The position numbers and the translations under genes are program-made. Under the pieces are notes generated by a model. It ran no database searches. It had not been told where the DNA came from and saw nothing but the letters and a program-made list of their open reading frames with translations. This document shows, piece by piece, positions 15,748 through 24,306 of a stretch of DNA of 52,137 bases. Positions within the stretch are counted from its first letter, which is position 1. Every line of letters begins with the position of its first letter. This DNA is from an uncultured Bacteroidia bacterium (GTDB taxonomy: Bacteria; Bacteroidota; Bacteroidia; Bacteroidales; F082). The stretch lies in NCBI GenBank assembly GCA_902801465.1, contig CADCIH010000016.1:1-52137 (forward strand), written 5' to 3'.

Positions 15748-17171
15748 AAAAGAAACGCGTTCTTCCCTATGTTTACGGCTTCGTTGACTGGATCCTCTCA
15801 GCGATTGCCTGGACTTTGTTCTATTATTTCCGCAAGACCTACGAAGTGGTCGATGCCAACACATGGCAACGTTTCGGCATCGCTTTCCACGACCCGAGCT
15901 TCTGGTCGGCCGTGGCCATCATCCCAGTGTGTTGGGTGGCGTTCTACGGCATCACCGGTGCCTATATGAGCGTTTACTCCAAGTCGAGGCTGAAAGAATT
16001 CTCACAGACGTTCTTCATCACCCTGTTGGGTGTCACCGTGCTGTTCTTTGTGGCCATACTCGATGATCAGATTTTGACGTATAAGACTTATTATCAATCG
16101 TTTATAACTCTTTTCGCACTTCAGTTCCTGCTTACTTATGCCGGACGACTGGTCATCACCAGCATTGTGAAACGCCACATCAAGACCGGCAAGATCGGTT
16201 TCAACACCCTCATCGTGGGCAGTGGCGACAATGCCATGGCGATTTACAAGGAGATTGACGAACAGGAGAAGCCTACGGGCCAACGCTTTGTCGGTTATGT
16301 GCGTGTCGGCGAGAAGGAGCATGAGACCTTGGAAGGCTTGTTGCCTTGTCTCGGCTCTGTTGACAATATCGTGGACATCGTGAAGGAACACGAAGTAGAA
16401 GAGGTGATCATCGCCATTGAACGTTCGGAGAAAGAGTGCATGCACCATGTCCTTCCGGTGATGAACCTCACCAAAGCCGAGGTGGAGATCATCCCCGAGA
16501 TGCAGGACTTGGTGTTCGGCAACGTGAGGCAGTCGGCCATCTGGCGCGCGCCTCTCGTCCAGGTCAGCCCTGAACTGATGCCTATCTGGCAACAGGTCAT
16601 CAAGCGTTTGTTCGATATCGTGGTATCGTTGTTCGTCTTGGTGGTGTTCTCGCCTGTATATCTGATCACGGCGATCATCGTGAAAGCCACTTCGCCGGGG
16701 CCTGTGTTTTATGTGCAGGAGCGTATCGGCAAGAACGGACGACCTTTCAAGATGGCCAAGTTTCGCAGCATGAGGGTGGATGCCGAAGCCGACTGCAAGC
16801 CGCAACTCTCGAGTGACGACGACCCGCGTATCACCAAGTTTGGAAAGTTCATGCGCAAGGTCCGTTTGGATGAGATTCCCCAGTTTTGGACTGTGTTGAA
16901 AGGAGATATGTCGATTGTCGGTTATCGTCCTGAGCGTCAGTATTATATCGATAAGATCCGGGAACGTGCCCCTTATTACGACATGCTATTGCTGGTGAAG
17001 CCTGGCATTACCAGCTGGGGCGAGGTGAAGTTCGGCTATGCCGAGAATGTGGACGAGATGATCGAACGCCTGAAATACGACATCCTCTATATCGAGAATG
17101 TCAGTATCGGCCTGGACTTGAAAATCTTGATCTATACTGTCCTGATTGTCATACAAGGAAGAGGAAAGTAA
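15744..17171 (+). CDS. Undecaprenyl-phosphate sugar phosphotransferase (WbaP/WcaJ-like initiating transferase)
   Basis: Starts a polysaccharide chain by moving a sugar-1-phosphate onto undecaprenyl phosphate at the inner membrane. The 475-residue protein has four N-terminal TM helices, a central Rossmann-like CoA-binding domain (TLIVGSGDNAMAIYKEI), a fifth hydrophobic segment (RLFDIVVSLFVLVVFSPVYL) and the bacterial sugar transferase domain with PVFYVQERIGKNGRPFKMAKF, RKVRLDEIPQFWTVLKGDMS and GYRPERQYY. The ATG overlaps the lipoprotein stop. No other capsule genes follow, so it may serve a scattered glycan locus. Confidence 0.92.
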   Translation: MKKKRVLPYVYGFVDWILSAIAWTLFYYFRKTYEVVDANTWQRFGIAFHDPSFWSAVAIIPVCWVAFYGITGAYMSVYSKSRLKEFSQTFFITLLGVTVLFFVAILDDQILTYKTYYQSFITLFALQFLLTYAGRLVITSIVKRHIKTGKIGFNTLIVGSGDNAMAIYKEIDEQEKPTGQRFVGYVRVGEKEHETLEGLLPCLGSVDNIVDIVKEHEVEEVIIAIERSEKECMHHVLPVMNLTKAEVEIIPEMQDLVFGNVRQSAIWRAPLVQVSPELMPIWQQVIKRLFDIVVSLFVLVVFSPVYLITAIIVKATSPGPVFYVQERIGKNGRPFKMAKFRSMRVDAEADCKPQLSSDDDPRITKFGKFMRKVRLDEIPQFWTVLKGDMSIVGYRPERQYYIDKIRERAPYYDMLLLVKPGITSWGEVKFGYAENVDEMIERLKYDILYIENVSIGLDLKILIYTVLIVIQGRGK

Positions 17172-17215
17172 ATTCTAAATTCTAAATTCTTAATTCTTAA
17201 TTCTTAATTCTAAAT
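17170..17215. repeat. R1 repeat between convergent genes
   Basis: Tandem AATTCTAAATT / AATTCTTAATT units directly after the sugar transferase stop. The unit on the right supplies the TAG stop of the convergent DUF4294 gene. Confidence 0.7.
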
Positions 17216-17899
17216 CTGTCCTCTCTCCAGTAGGGTTGCGATGATGTCGATTTGTTCGTCTTCGGGATTGTTCTTGGGGTCGAACTCGGTCTTTAGGTTA
17301 TAGCCCCAGAGGCGGGCGAAACCTTGGTAGAAAAAGGCTCTCACCTTGCCGCGCAGTTCCTGTACGAGTTTGTATGAGGTGTTGCCTGTCTCACGGTCGA
17401 TGAGGCGGATGAGGATGGCGCCTTGGGTGAAGTTGAGGTTTTCAAGTTCTTCGGTATATTGGTCGGAGATTTCCTGTTCGGCCTGTTTCATCATGCGGCG
17501 GCGTTCGGCATCGCTATTGGCGTAGGCGAGGAGGGTGTCGTATTCGTGAAGTTTGTCGCTGGCCAGCTTGGCGTAGGGGTAGACCTTGCGCACATTGTTG
17601 ACGAGGCGGCGTCCCTGTCGGGTCTCGGTGATCTCGAAGTAGCGGCTCATGAGGTCGATGTCGAGTTCGGGAAGGTTGACGATGAGGGTGGTATCGCCGT
17701 TCTCGATACGGGCATACACGACGGTGCCTTGGTCGAAGTTACGGTAGCTGTCGGGGACGAAGGCTTTCGACTCAGGGGTCATTGCGGCCGACTTGATGTT
17801 GATCTTGACGGGCTTGGGTTTGCCGGGTTGGGCGATGAGTTGACTATATCCGAAAACGGTGGCCATCATGAGGAGGATGGCGAGGAATGTCTTTTTCAT
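17210..17899 (-). CDS. DUF4294 family secreted protein
   Basis: A 229-residue protein with a signal peptide (MKKTFLAILLMMATVFGYSQ). The core FDQGTVVYARIENGDTTLIV, RRLVNNVRKVYPYAKLASDK and LRGKVRAFFYQGFARLWGYNLKTEFD is typical of DUF4294, found throughout Bacteroidota, often beside clpX or tig. Function unknown; the charged helical middle may be periplasmic. Start ATG 17899 is chosen for the signal peptide. It is the last gene of the tig-clpP-clpX group, 42 bp after clpX. Confidence 0.82.
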   Translation of the reverse strand: MKKTFLAILLMMATVFGYSQLIAQPGKPKPVKINIKSAAMTPESKAFVPDSYRNFDQGTVVYARIENGDTTLIVNLPELDIDLMSRYFEITETRQGRRLVNNVRKVYPYAKLASDKLHEYDTLLAYANSDAERRRMMKQAEQEISDQYTEELENLNFTQGAILIRLIDRETGNTSYKLVQELRGKVRAFFYQGFARLWGYNLKTEFDPKNNPEDEQIDIIATLLERGQI

Positions 17900-17941
17900 G
17901 GCAATAGTGTTTTTTGATAGGACAAGGGATTCAAAAAACAA

Positions 17942-19177
17942 TTATTGTGCCAATTTGTTGTTTCGGGAGAGTTTGTCTTCGGCGTAGGCGCGTGTAACGA
18001 CGAGTTCGCGGGGGCTGCCGTCGGAGGGCATCTCGAACATGGCGTCGTTGAGGATGGCTTCGACGATGGAGCGGAGGCCGCGGGCTCCGAGTTTGAACTC
18101 GATGGCTTTTTCCACCATGAAGTCGAGGGCTTCCTCTTCGAAGCGGAGGGCAATGCCGTCCATCTCGAACAGCTTGGTGAACTGTTTTACGAGGGCGTTC
18201 TTAGGCTCGGTGAGGATGCGCTTGAGGGCCGTGGCGTCGAGGGGGTCGAGGTGGGTGATGATAGGCATGCGGCCCACGATCTCGGGGATGAGACCGAACT
18301 TCTTGAGGTCGGCGGGAGCCACGTATTGCAGCAGGTTGCTCTTGTCGAGCACTTGGTCGCTGTTGGCGCTATAGCCTATGATGTTGGTGCTTTTGCGTGC
18401 AGCGATGATGCGTTCGATGCCGTCGAAGGCGCCTCCTGCGATGAAGAGGATGTCCTTGGTGTTGACGGCGATCATCTTTTGCTCAGGGTGTTTGCGGCCT
18501 CCCTCGGGTGGCACGTTGGAGATGGTGCCTTCGAGGAGTTTGAGGAGGGCTTGCTGCACACCTTCGCCCGACACGTCGCGGGTGATGCTTGGGTTGTCGC
18601 TCTTCCGGGCGATCTTGTCGAGCTCGTCGATGAACACGATGCCGTGTTCAGCCGCCTTTACGTCGTAGTTGGCGGCTTGCAGCAGTCGCACAAGGATGTT
18701 TTCCACGTCCTCGCCCACATAGCCAGCCTCGGTGAGCACCGTGGCGTCGGCGATGGCGAAGGGCACGTTGAGCATCCTGGCGATGGTGCGGGCCAGCAGG
18801 GTCTTGCCCGTGCCGGTCTCGCCGACGAGGATCATGTTCGATTTCTCGATCTCCACCTCGTCAGCGAGTACCTGCTGGCTGATGCGTTTGTAATGGTTGT
18901 AGACGGCCACGGCCAGGGTGCGCTTGGCTTTGTCCTGTCCGATGACGTATTGGTCGAGGAAGTCTTTGATCTCCTTGGGTTTCTTCAACTCGATCTTGGA
19001 GTCTGTGCCTTGCGGCTTCTTGAATTTGCCGCTTCGTCCGAACTCCTCCTCGAGGATGAGGTGGGCATTCTCCACGCATTCGTCGCAGATGCATGCCTCT
19101 ATGCCTGTGAGAAGCATCCTGGTCTTGGAGCCAGGCTTTCCGCAAAATGAGCAATGTTCCTCTTTCTTGTTGGCCAT
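17942..19177 (-). CDS. clpX: ATP-dependent Clp protease ATP-binding subunit ClpX
   Basis: AAA+ unfoldase that feeds tagged proteins to ClpP. The 411-residue protein has the N-terminal zinc-binding Cys4 (C9, C12, C31, C34), [16 protein letters not shown], Walker A GETGTGKT at 119-126, Walker [13 protein letters not shown], and the C-terminal D2 region [18 protein letters not shown]. The ClpP-docking loop appears to read IGY rather than IGF. Located 17 bp downstream of clpP, in the family-typical order tig-clpP-clpX. Confidence 0.97.
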   Translation of the reverse strand: MANKKEEHCSFCGKPGSKTRMLLTGIEACICDECVENAHLILEEEFGRSGKFKKPQGTDSKIELKKPKEIKDFLDQYVIGQDKAKRTLAVAVYNHYKRISQQVLADEVEIEKSNMILVGETGTGKTLLARTIARMLNVPFAIADATVLTEAGYVGEDVENILVRLLQAANYDVKAAEHGIVFIDELDKIARKSDNPSITRDVSGEGVQQALLKLLEGTISNVPPEGGRKHPEQKMIAVNTKDILFIAGGAFDGIERIIAARKSTNIIGYSANSDQVLDKSNLLQYVAPADLKKFGLIPEIVGRMPIITHLDPLDATALKRILTEPKNALVKQFTKLFEMDGIALRFEEEALDFMVEKAIEFKLGARGLRSIVEAILNDAMFEMPSDGSPRELVVTRAYAEDKLSRNNKLAQ

Positions 19178-19194
19178 CTATTGCGCTTTTACAA

Positions 19195-19869
19195 TTACTT
19201 GTTTCTGACGAGAACTTCGTCGATCATGCCATAAGCCTTGGCTTCCTCGGCGGTCATCCAATAGTCGCGGTCGCTGTCGGCCCAGACCTTGTCGTAAGGT
19301 TGGCCTGAGTGCTTCGAGATGATTTCGTAGAGTTCCTTCTTGAGCTTCTGGATCTCACGAGCGGTGATCTCGATCTCAGTGGCTTGTCCTTCGACGCCGC
19401 CCATGGGTTGGTGGATCATGATGCGGGAGTGGGGCAGGGCAGAGCGTTTGCCAGCAGCGCCGGAGCACATCAGCACTGCGGCCATGGAAGCGGCCATGCC
19501 GGTGCAGATGGTGGCCACGTCGGGGCTGATGAACTGCATGGTGTCATAGATACCCAGACCGGCATACACGCTGCCGCCAGGAGAGTTAAGGTAAATCTGG
19601 ATGTCACGCTTCGGGTCGGTGGATTCCAAGAAGAGCAACTGTGCCTCGATGATGTTTGACACATAGTCGTCGATGGCGGTGCCAAGGAAGATGATGCGGT
19701 CCATCATCAGACGGCTGAACACGTCCATCTGTGCCACGTTGAGCTGACGTTCCTCGATGACGGTGGGGCTGATGTAGCCGTAGTTGTTGATCTTGGAGAT
19801 GTATTGTTCCAGACCTAAAGTGTTGATGCCCAGATGCTTGGTGGCATACTTTTGAAATTCGTTCATCAT
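19195..19869 (-). CDS. clpP: ATP-dependent Clp protease proteolytic subunit
   Basis: Serine protease that forms the ClpXP chamber. The 224-residue protein has YLNSPGGSVYAGLGIYDTM, the catalytic serine in TGMAASMAAVL, the histidine in RIMIHQPMGG, and the C-terminal DRDYWMTAEEAKAYGMIDEV. The start is one of two adjacent ATGs (19869 or 19866). Bacteroidota ClpP carries an N-terminal extension of this kind, which may be processed. Confidence 0.97.
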   Translation of the reverse strand: MMNEFQKYATKHLGINTLGLEQYISKINNYGYISPTVIEERQLNVAQMDVFSRLMMDRIIFLGTAIDDYVSNIIEAQLLFLESTDPKRDIQIYLNSPGGSVYAGLGIYDTMQFISPDVATICTGMAASMAAVLMCSGAAGKRSALPHSRIMIHQPMGGVEGQATEIEITAREIQKLKKELYEIISKHSGQPYDKVWADSDRDYWMTAEEAKAYGMIDEVLVRNK

Positions 19870-19887
19870 AGTGTTTGTTTTATAGAG

Positions 19888-21288
19888 TTATTGTTTCTTG
19901 CTTCTGGTGCGTTTCGTGGGGGCTTCCGCTTTCTTTCCTGCATTTTCGGCTTCCAAGCTCTTGATGAACTCATCGTAGGTTTGGTCGGTGTAGTTGATCT
20001 TGATCTTGGTCTTGAGGAAGTTGGTCATCTTGACATCGGCCATTTGGTTCTTGACGTTGTTCACCTGCTCCTCGTTCTTGAGGTAGCTGTCGACAATCTT
20101 GTCGAGACGGGCTTTCATGTCATCGTCGGCGGTGTTGTAGTCGAGGCCGGGGAAGATCTGGCTGATCAGGAAGGAGCGCACTTCGGCTTCGGTGATGGCG
20201 AGTTCCATGTTCTCTTTCACGATGCTGTCTTCGATGAGTTGCCAACGGAGGCCTTTGCTGTAGTTCTCAGCGTAGTTCTTCTCGATGTCTTCGACGGAGA
20301 GCTTGCCTTGGTTGTTCTCGTAAATCCAGCGTTTCAGGAATTCGTCGGGAAGGGTGAAGGGGGTGGCTTCGACGAGGGCGTCGATCATCTTGGTGAAGAG
20401 GATGCGGTCGGTCTCGTTGGTGTATTGTTTCTCCATCTCTTCTTTGACGGCGGCGCGGAAGGCGTCGGTATCGGCGATCTCGCGGTCGGGGAAGATCTTC
20501 TTGAAGAAGTCGGCGTTGAGTTCGGGCTTCTCTTCGTGGCGGATGTCGTCGATGATGATGTTATAGTCGCTGTCGGCAGGGGCGTCGTCGCCGAGGATCT
20601 TGGCGGCTTTCTCGTTGGAGCCGAGGACCACGGAGAGGTTGACGATGAACTCGCTACCGGTGGTCTTGCCGATGAATTTCTTCTTATGGGTCTTGGTCTT
20701 GACATCCTTAAGGTCGAGCAGCACGTAGTCTTTCTTGAAGCCGCCTTCGATCTCGTTGCCGTCTTCAGCTTCACGGACCTTGAGTTGGAGGATGTCGTTC
20801 TCGCCGACGGTCTCGGGATGGGTGATCTCGGGGTTGCGCTCGATGAGTTCCTCGATGGTCTTGTCGAGGGTGGCGTCATCGGCCACGACGTGAGCGAAGT
20901 CGATGGAGAGCTTGCTGTAGTCGACCTTGATTTCAGGTCTCAGGGCTGCTTCAAAGAAGAAGTCGAGCGACTCCTGGCTTTCGAAGTCGGCGGGTTGTTG
21001 CTTGTCGGGGTCGCTGAGGGGGAAACCGATGAGGTCGAGTTTGTTGTCGACGATATATTTGTTTAGGGCATCGGAGACAAGGGTGTTGAGCACCTCGACG
21101 GTGGCTTGGGCACCGTACATCTTCTTGATCATGCCGAAGGGCACCATGCCGGGACGGAAGCCCGGGACTTGGGCGCGCTGTTTGAGTTTGTTGAGTTCTT
21201 TCTTCACCTGAGGCTCATAGTCGTCCTTGAGCACGTTGATTTGGATGGAGATCAGTTGTTCTCCCTTCTGAGTTTGAGTAGTGTTCAT
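19888..21288 (-). CDS. tig: Trigger factor
   Basis: Ribosome-associated chaperone for nascent chains. The 466-residue protein has the ribosome-docking loop GFRPGMVPFGMIKKMYG (GFRxGxxP signature), a middle part in the place of the PPIase domain (ENDILQLKVREAEDGNEI) that is poorly conserved and may lack isomerase activity, and a C-terminal helical arm followed by a charged tail (KKAEAPTKRTRSKKQ). First protein gene of the tig-clpP-clpX group. It lies 36 bp after tRNA-Leu with no terminator between and no clear TAnnTTTG box, so it may share the tRNA promoter. Confidence 0.95.
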   Translation of the reverse strand: MNTTQTQKGEQLISIQINVLKDDYEPQVKKELNKLKQRAQVPGFRPGMVPFGMIKKMYGAQATVEVLNTLVSDALNKYIVDNKLDLIGFPLSDPDKQQPADFESQESLDFFFEAALRPEIKVDYSKLSIDFAHVVADDATLDKTIEELIERNPEITHPETVGENDILQLKVREAEDGNEIEGGFKKDYVLLDLKDVKTKTHKKKFIGKTTGSEFIVNLSVVLGSNEKAAKILGDDAPADSDYNIIIDDIRHEEKPELNADFFKKIFPDREIADTDAFRAAVKEEMEKQYTNETDRILFTKMIDALVEATPFTLPDEFLKRWIYENNQGKLSVEDIEKNYAENYSKGLRWQLIEDSIVKENMELAITEAEVRSFLISQIFPGLDYNTADDDMKARLDKIVDSYLKNEEQVNNVKNQMADVKMTNFLKTKIKINYTDQTYDEFIKSLEAENAGKKAEAPTKRTRSKKQ

Positions 21289-21324
21289 TGAAATGTCTGT
21301 TTGTTCCTATATTCAATCTGAAAG

Positions 21325-21406
21325 TGCGGATGAAGGGACTCGAACCCTTACTTCTTTCAAAACCAGATCCTAAGTCTGGCGCGTCTACCAATTCCGCCAC
21401 ACCCGC
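21325..21406 (-). tRNA. tRNA-Leu (anticodon UAG)
   Basis: Minus strand GCGGGTG ... CATCCGC acceptor stem with one G-U pair and discriminator A. The anticodon arm is CCAGA-CTTAGGA-TCTGG, giving UAG, with a long variable arm and T-loop GGTTCGAGTCC. CCA is not encoded. Confidence 0.96.
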
Positions 21407-21416
21407 ATTTGGGCGG

Positions 21417-21449
21417 CAAAGATATGAAAAAAAAGAAAAAGAACAGCAA
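21417..21449 (-). promoter_or_regulatory. Promoter of tRNA-Leu
   Basis: Minus strand TATCTTTG at 21417-21424, with a TTG at 21447-21449 (spacer 22 bp) inside the tRNA-His terminator. Transcription would start about five bases before the tRNA. Confidence 0.5.
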
Positions 21450-21468
21450 ACTTGCTGTTCTTTTTCTT
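21433..21468 (-). terminator. Terminator between tRNA-His and tRNA-Leu
   Basis: Perfect 17-bp inverted repeat AAGAAAAAGAACAGCAA (21433-21449) and its complement (21452-21468), with a two-base loop. On the minus strand the descending arm runs into a longer T tract, ending the tRNA-His transcript. Confidence 0.75.
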
Positions 21469-21473
21469 CTGAG

Positions 21474-21547
21474 GGTGGAATGTGGGATTCGAACCCACGA
21501 CCCACGGAACCACAATCCGGTACTCTAACCAGCTGAGCTAAATCCAC
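21474..21547 (-). tRNA. tRNA-His (anticodon GUG)
   Basis: Minus strand GTGGATT...ATTCCAC acceptor with the His-specific extra G(-1) at 21548 facing C73. The anticodon arm CCGGATT-GTG-GTTCCGTGG gives GUG; the T-arm is GTGGGTTCGAATCCCAC. Position 6:67 is a T-T mismatch. CCA is not encoded. Confidence 0.95.
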
Positions 21548-21564
21548 CATCTAGTTTGCGGCTG

Positions 21565-21593
21565 CAAAGATACAGCTTTTTTTTGATTTGCAA
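21565..21593 (-). promoter_or_regulatory. Promoter of tRNA-His
   Basis: Minus strand TTG at 21591-21593, 18-bp spacer, TATCTTTG at 21565-21572. Confidence 0.55.
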
Positions 21594-21613
21594 GTAGTTT
21601 TTCAAAAAAAATC

Positions 21614-21621
21614 TAACTTTG
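21614..21621 (+). promoter_or_regulatory. -7 element (TAACTTTG) of the permease gene, four bases from its ATG
   Basis: TAACTTTG ends at 21621 and the ATG starts at 21626. The expected start point falls on or next to the ATG, so the mRNA would be leaderless or nearly so. Confidence 0.5.
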
Positions 21622-21625
21622 CAGC

Positions 21626-22714
21626 ATGAAAAACAAAAACAGACAGCAGTCACCGGCCGCTTTGGCATGGCAACGGTTCCGTAAAAACCGTCTCGGCATG
21701 GCCTCTTTGGGTCTCATAGTCATCGAGGCGATGCTGGCACTGTTCGCCTATTTCATCATCCCCGATCCGACTCCCCATGCCAACAGGCAGCTGCTCGAAC
21801 TCAGCACTCGCAAGCCTGGCTTCGAGGTGGACATGCTGGTGATGCCCAAGGAAGTGCCGCCAGAGCCGGTGGGGTTCTTCGAGAGGCTCCTCAACGGGAA
21901 GCCCGATGATTGCACCTACCTTCCTTTCGACAGCATCCGTGATTGCGGCGATTACACCTTGGTGTATCTCTTCAATCCCGAACATAGCGGCAGCGTGCGT
22001 GTGCAAGAAGTCCCCAATAGCGAGATAGCAGGCGTGAGACACCAGAAGTTCCTCTTGGGCACCGACCAGTTTGGACGTGACTTTTTGAGCCGTCTAGTGC
22101 TTGGCAGCCGCATCAGCCTTATCGTGGGCTTCATCGCCGTGGCACTCAGCCTTGCCATCGGTATTTTCATCGGCAGTCTGGGGGGCTTCTTCCGTGGCAA
22201 GGTGGATGATGTGGTGGTGTGGCTTATTAATGTGGTGTGGTCCATCCCCACGTTGCTGTTGGTCATCGCCATCACCTTCGCCTTGGGCAAAGGTATCGGA
22301 CAAGTGTTCATCGCCGTGGGTCTGACGATGTGGGTTGAGGTGGCGCGTATCGTGCGCGGACAGATTTTCTCGGTGCGTGAGATGACCTACGTTGAAGCTG
22401 GCAAAGCCTTGGGGTTCAAAGATATAAGAGTTATCCTCCGGCATATCCTTCCCAATATTCTGAATCCCATTATCGTGGTGTCTGCATCCAACTTCGCCTC
22501 AGCCATCCTGCTTGAGGCGGGTTTGAGTTTCCTCGGCATCGGAGTGCAGCCCCCCATGCCTTCGTGGGGCAGCATGATCAAAGAGAATTATGCTTTCATC
22601 ATCTTGGATGCGGCTTATTTGGCCATCCTGCCTGGTATCGCCATCATGCTGTTGGTGCTGGCCTTCATGTTGGTGGGGAATGCCCTGCGTTCCGCTATCG
22701 ATAATAAACAATAG
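21626..22714 (+). CDS. OppC/DppC-type ABC transporter permease (orphan)
   Basis: A 362-residue inner-membrane permease of the peptide/nickel ABC importer class. The N-terminal motif LAWQRFRKNRLGMASLGLIV and the core LLGTDQFGRDFLSRLVLGSR are typical of DppC. The EAA loop is EAGKALGFKDIRVILRHILP, and FLGIGVQPPMPSWGSMI is the C-terminal signature. Between TM1 and the LGTDQFGRD motif there is a periplasmic insert of about 90 residues. No binding protein, partner permease or ATPase gene is adjacent, so the rest of the transporter must be encoded elsewhere. Confidence 0.88.
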   Translation: MKNKNRQQSPAALAWQRFRKNRLGMASLGLIVIEAMLALFAYFIIPDPTPHANRQLLELSTRKPGFEVDMLVMPKEVPPEPVGFFERLLNGKPDDCTYLPFDSIRDCGDYTLVYLFNPEHSGSVRVQEVPNSEIAGVRHQKFLLGTDQFGRDFLSRLVLGSRISLIVGFIAVALSLAIGIFIGSLGGFFRGKVDDVVVWLINVVWSIPTLLLVIAITFALGKGIGQVFIAVGLTMWVEVARIVRGQIFSVREMTYVEAGKALGFKDIRVILRHILPNILNPIIVVSASNFASAILLEAGLSFLGIGVQPPMPSWGSMIKENYAFIILDAAYLAILPGIAIMLLVLAFMLVGNALRSAIDNKQ

Positions 22715-22739
22715 CTAAATGGTTTTGCCCGTTCGGGCG

Positions 22740-22766
22740 TTGATTAATCTTTTTTTCGTATTTTTG
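22740..22766 (+). promoter_or_regulatory. Promoter of the ruvX-def operon
   Basis: TATTTTTG at 22759-22766, 18 bases before the ATG; TTG at 22740-22742 with a short 16-bp spacer. A small GCCCG-TT-CGGGC hairpin lies just upstream (22727-22738). Confidence 0.4.
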
Positions 22767-22784
22767 CACTTTCATTCAGATGCT

Positions 22785-23225
22785 ATGGCAAGAATAATGG
22801 CTATCGATTTAGGTCGTAAACGATGTGGTGTGGCGGTCACGGATCCGCTGCAGATCATCGCTAACGGACTGACTACCGTGGAGAGCGGCAAACTGGCCGA
22901 CTGGGTGGTGGATTACGTGCGCAACGAGGAGGTGGAAACCATCGTCATAGGCGAACCTAAGGACATGCATAACAACCCCTCCGACTGCTCCAAATACATC
23001 GAACCTATCGTGAACCGGCTGCGTAAGCTGCTCCCACAGGTGAACATCGTCCGCTACGACGAACGTTTCACCTCGGTGATGGCTCACCAAACCATGATCG
23101 ATGCCGGCCTGAAGAAATCGAAACGGCAGGATAAAGCCCTCGTGGACACCGTGGCTGCGACTATTCTGCTGCAATCCTATATGGAAAGTGGAAAACGGAA
23201 AACTGAAAACGGAAAACTAATATGA
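22785..23225 (+). CDS. yqgF: Putative pre-16S rRNA nuclease / Holliday junction resolvase YqgF
   Basis: RNase H-fold protein of the YqgF/RuvX family that matures the 16S rRNA 5' end. The protein is 146 residues from ATG 22785: MAIDLGRKRCGVAVTDP carries the first catalytic Asp, TIVIGEPKDMHNNPSDC the second segment, and YDERFTSVMAHQTM and DTVAATILLQSYM the C-terminal signature. The reading continues through an R2 repeat, giving the tail SGKRKTENGKLI, which is not part of the family fold. The stop overlaps the def start (ATGA). Confidence 0.92.
   Translation: MARIMAIDLGRKRCGVAVTDPLQIIANGLTTVESGKLADWVVDYVRNEEVETIVIGEPKDMHNNPSDCSKYIEPIVNRLRKLLPQVNIVRYDERFTSVMAHQTMIDAGLKKSKRQDKALVDTVAATILLQSYMESGKRKTENGKLI
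23183..23219 (+). repeat. R2 repeat (GGAAAACGGAAAACTG type) inside the 3' end of yqgF
   Basis: Tandem purine-rich units, sense orientation, translated as GKRKTENGKL. Related copies end six other genes in the window. Confidence 0.75.
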
Positions 23226-23791
23226 TTTTACCTATTGTTGCGTATGGTCATCCGACTTTAAAGGCGGTGGCAAAAGACATTGACAAAGACTTCCCTGAGT
23301 TGGAGAAATTGCTTGTTGACATGTGGGAGACATTGGCTCACTCCGAAGGTGTGGGCCTGGCAGCACCCCAAGTGAACCAGTCGATACGCCTGTTCCTGGT
23401 CGATGCCAATCCATTTTATCCCGATTACCCCGATGCAAAAGACTTCAAGAGGGTCTTTATTAATGCGCATCTGATGGAGACTTTTGGTGACGATGTGCCT
23501 TTCAAGGAGGGTTGCCTCAGCCTTCCTGGCATCTATGAAGAGGTGGTCCGCCCCGACGGCATCCGCCTGCGTTACCTCGACGAGAACTTCGTGGAGCACG
23601 AGGAAGAGTTTACCGGCATCAAAGCCCGAATCATCCAACATGAGTATGACCATCTGGAAGGCCATGTGCACGTCGACCGCATCGCCCCGCTCCGCAAAGT
23701 GCTTCTTCAAGGCAAACTGCGCGACATCACGGAAGGGAAGTGCGACGTGGATTACAGGATGATTTTTCCCAAAAAACAAAGAAGAAGATAA
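23222..23791 (+). CDS. def: Peptide deformylase
   Basis: Removes the formyl group from nascent N-terminal methionine; an iron/zinc hydrolase. The 189-residue protein shows all three motifs: GVGLAAPQ, EGCLSLPG (metal-binding Cys) and QHEYDHLEG (two His and the catalytic Glu). The ATG overlaps the yqgF stop. A small lipoprotein gene follows 17 bp downstream. Confidence 0.97.
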   Translation: MILPIVAYGHPTLKAVAKDIDKDFPELEKLLVDMWETLAHSEGVGLAAPQVNQSIRLFLVDANPFYPDYPDAKDFKRVFINAHLMETFGDDVPFKEGCLSLPGIYEEVVRPDGIRLRYLDENFVEHEEEFTGIKARIIQHEYDHLEGHVHVDRIAPLRKVLLQGKLRDITEGKCDVDYRMIFPKKQRRR

Positions 23792-23808
23792 AAACCATAA
23801 CCCTCCGC

Positions 23809-24261
23809 ATGAAAAAATCAATTATTGTATTATCCCTCGCCGTGTTTTTTGCCCTGGTGGGATGCAACAACGGCACGAAACCCGTCGAAAACACCAACAC
23901 CGAGGAAACGCAACAGACCTTCGATTCCCCAGATGCCTTGTTTGAAGCCATCACGGAATCCATCAATGCCAAGCAGGATGCCCAGAAGAGCATCGACCTT
24001 GTGAACCAACTGGTGTCCGACTATCCTGATTACGAGAACAACTCAGCCGCCTTGTTTATGTTGGCCACTTTCGTCTATGACGATCAAATGCATGACCTCG
24101 ACAAGGCACGTGAGACCTACCAGCGTATTGTCGACAACTATCCCGACACCCCCTTCGCCAACGACGCCGCCATCGCCATCACCCAATTGGGAATGACGCC
24201 GGAGGAGTTAGTGAGGATGTTTGAAGAAACGGAAAATGGAGAACTGAAAACGGAAAACTGA
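23809..24261 (+). CDS. Small lipoprotein with one TPR-like repeat
   Basis: A 150-residue exported lipoprotein. Signal peptide MKKSIIVLSLAVFFALVGC with lipobox (Cys 19), then a Thr/Glu-rich linker and two helical hairpins (INAKQDAQKSIDLVNQLVSD ... DLDKARETYQRIVDNYPDTP) of the kind seen in BamD/YbgF-type TPR proteins. An R2 repeat forms the last codons (ETENGELKTEN). Start ATG 23809 is chosen for the signal peptide. Function unknown. Confidence 0.78.
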   Translation: MKKSIIVLSLAVFFALVGCNNGTKPVENTNTEETQQTFDSPDALFEAITESINAKQDAQKSIDLVNQLVSDYPDYENNSAALFMLATFVYDDQMHDLDKARETYQRIVDNYPDTPFANDAAIAITQLGMTPEELVRMFEETENGELKTEN

Positions 24262-24306
24262 GAATCTTGTTTAATTTTCCGTTTTCCGTTTTCCGTTCTC
24301 AGTTTT
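24226..24306. repeat. Opposed R2 repeats between convergent genes
   Basis: A sense copy at 24226-24261 forms the lipoprotein tail and an inverted copy runs at 24274-24306 up to the metK stop. Arms AAAACGGAAAA (24247-24257) and TTTTCCGTTTT (24275-24285) can pair, giving a probable bidirectional terminator. Confidence 0.6.

Noticed and set aside
17945-19150. Open frame of about 400 codons on the plus strand
   Set aside because: It is the complement of clpX, low in complexity and rich in Val/Gly/Glu/Leu as expected of a shadow frame in GC-rich coding DNA.
19834-21066. Open frame of about 410 codons on the plus strand
   Set aside because: Antisense to tig and clpP, with a biased Val/Leu/Asp/Gly composition and no motifs.
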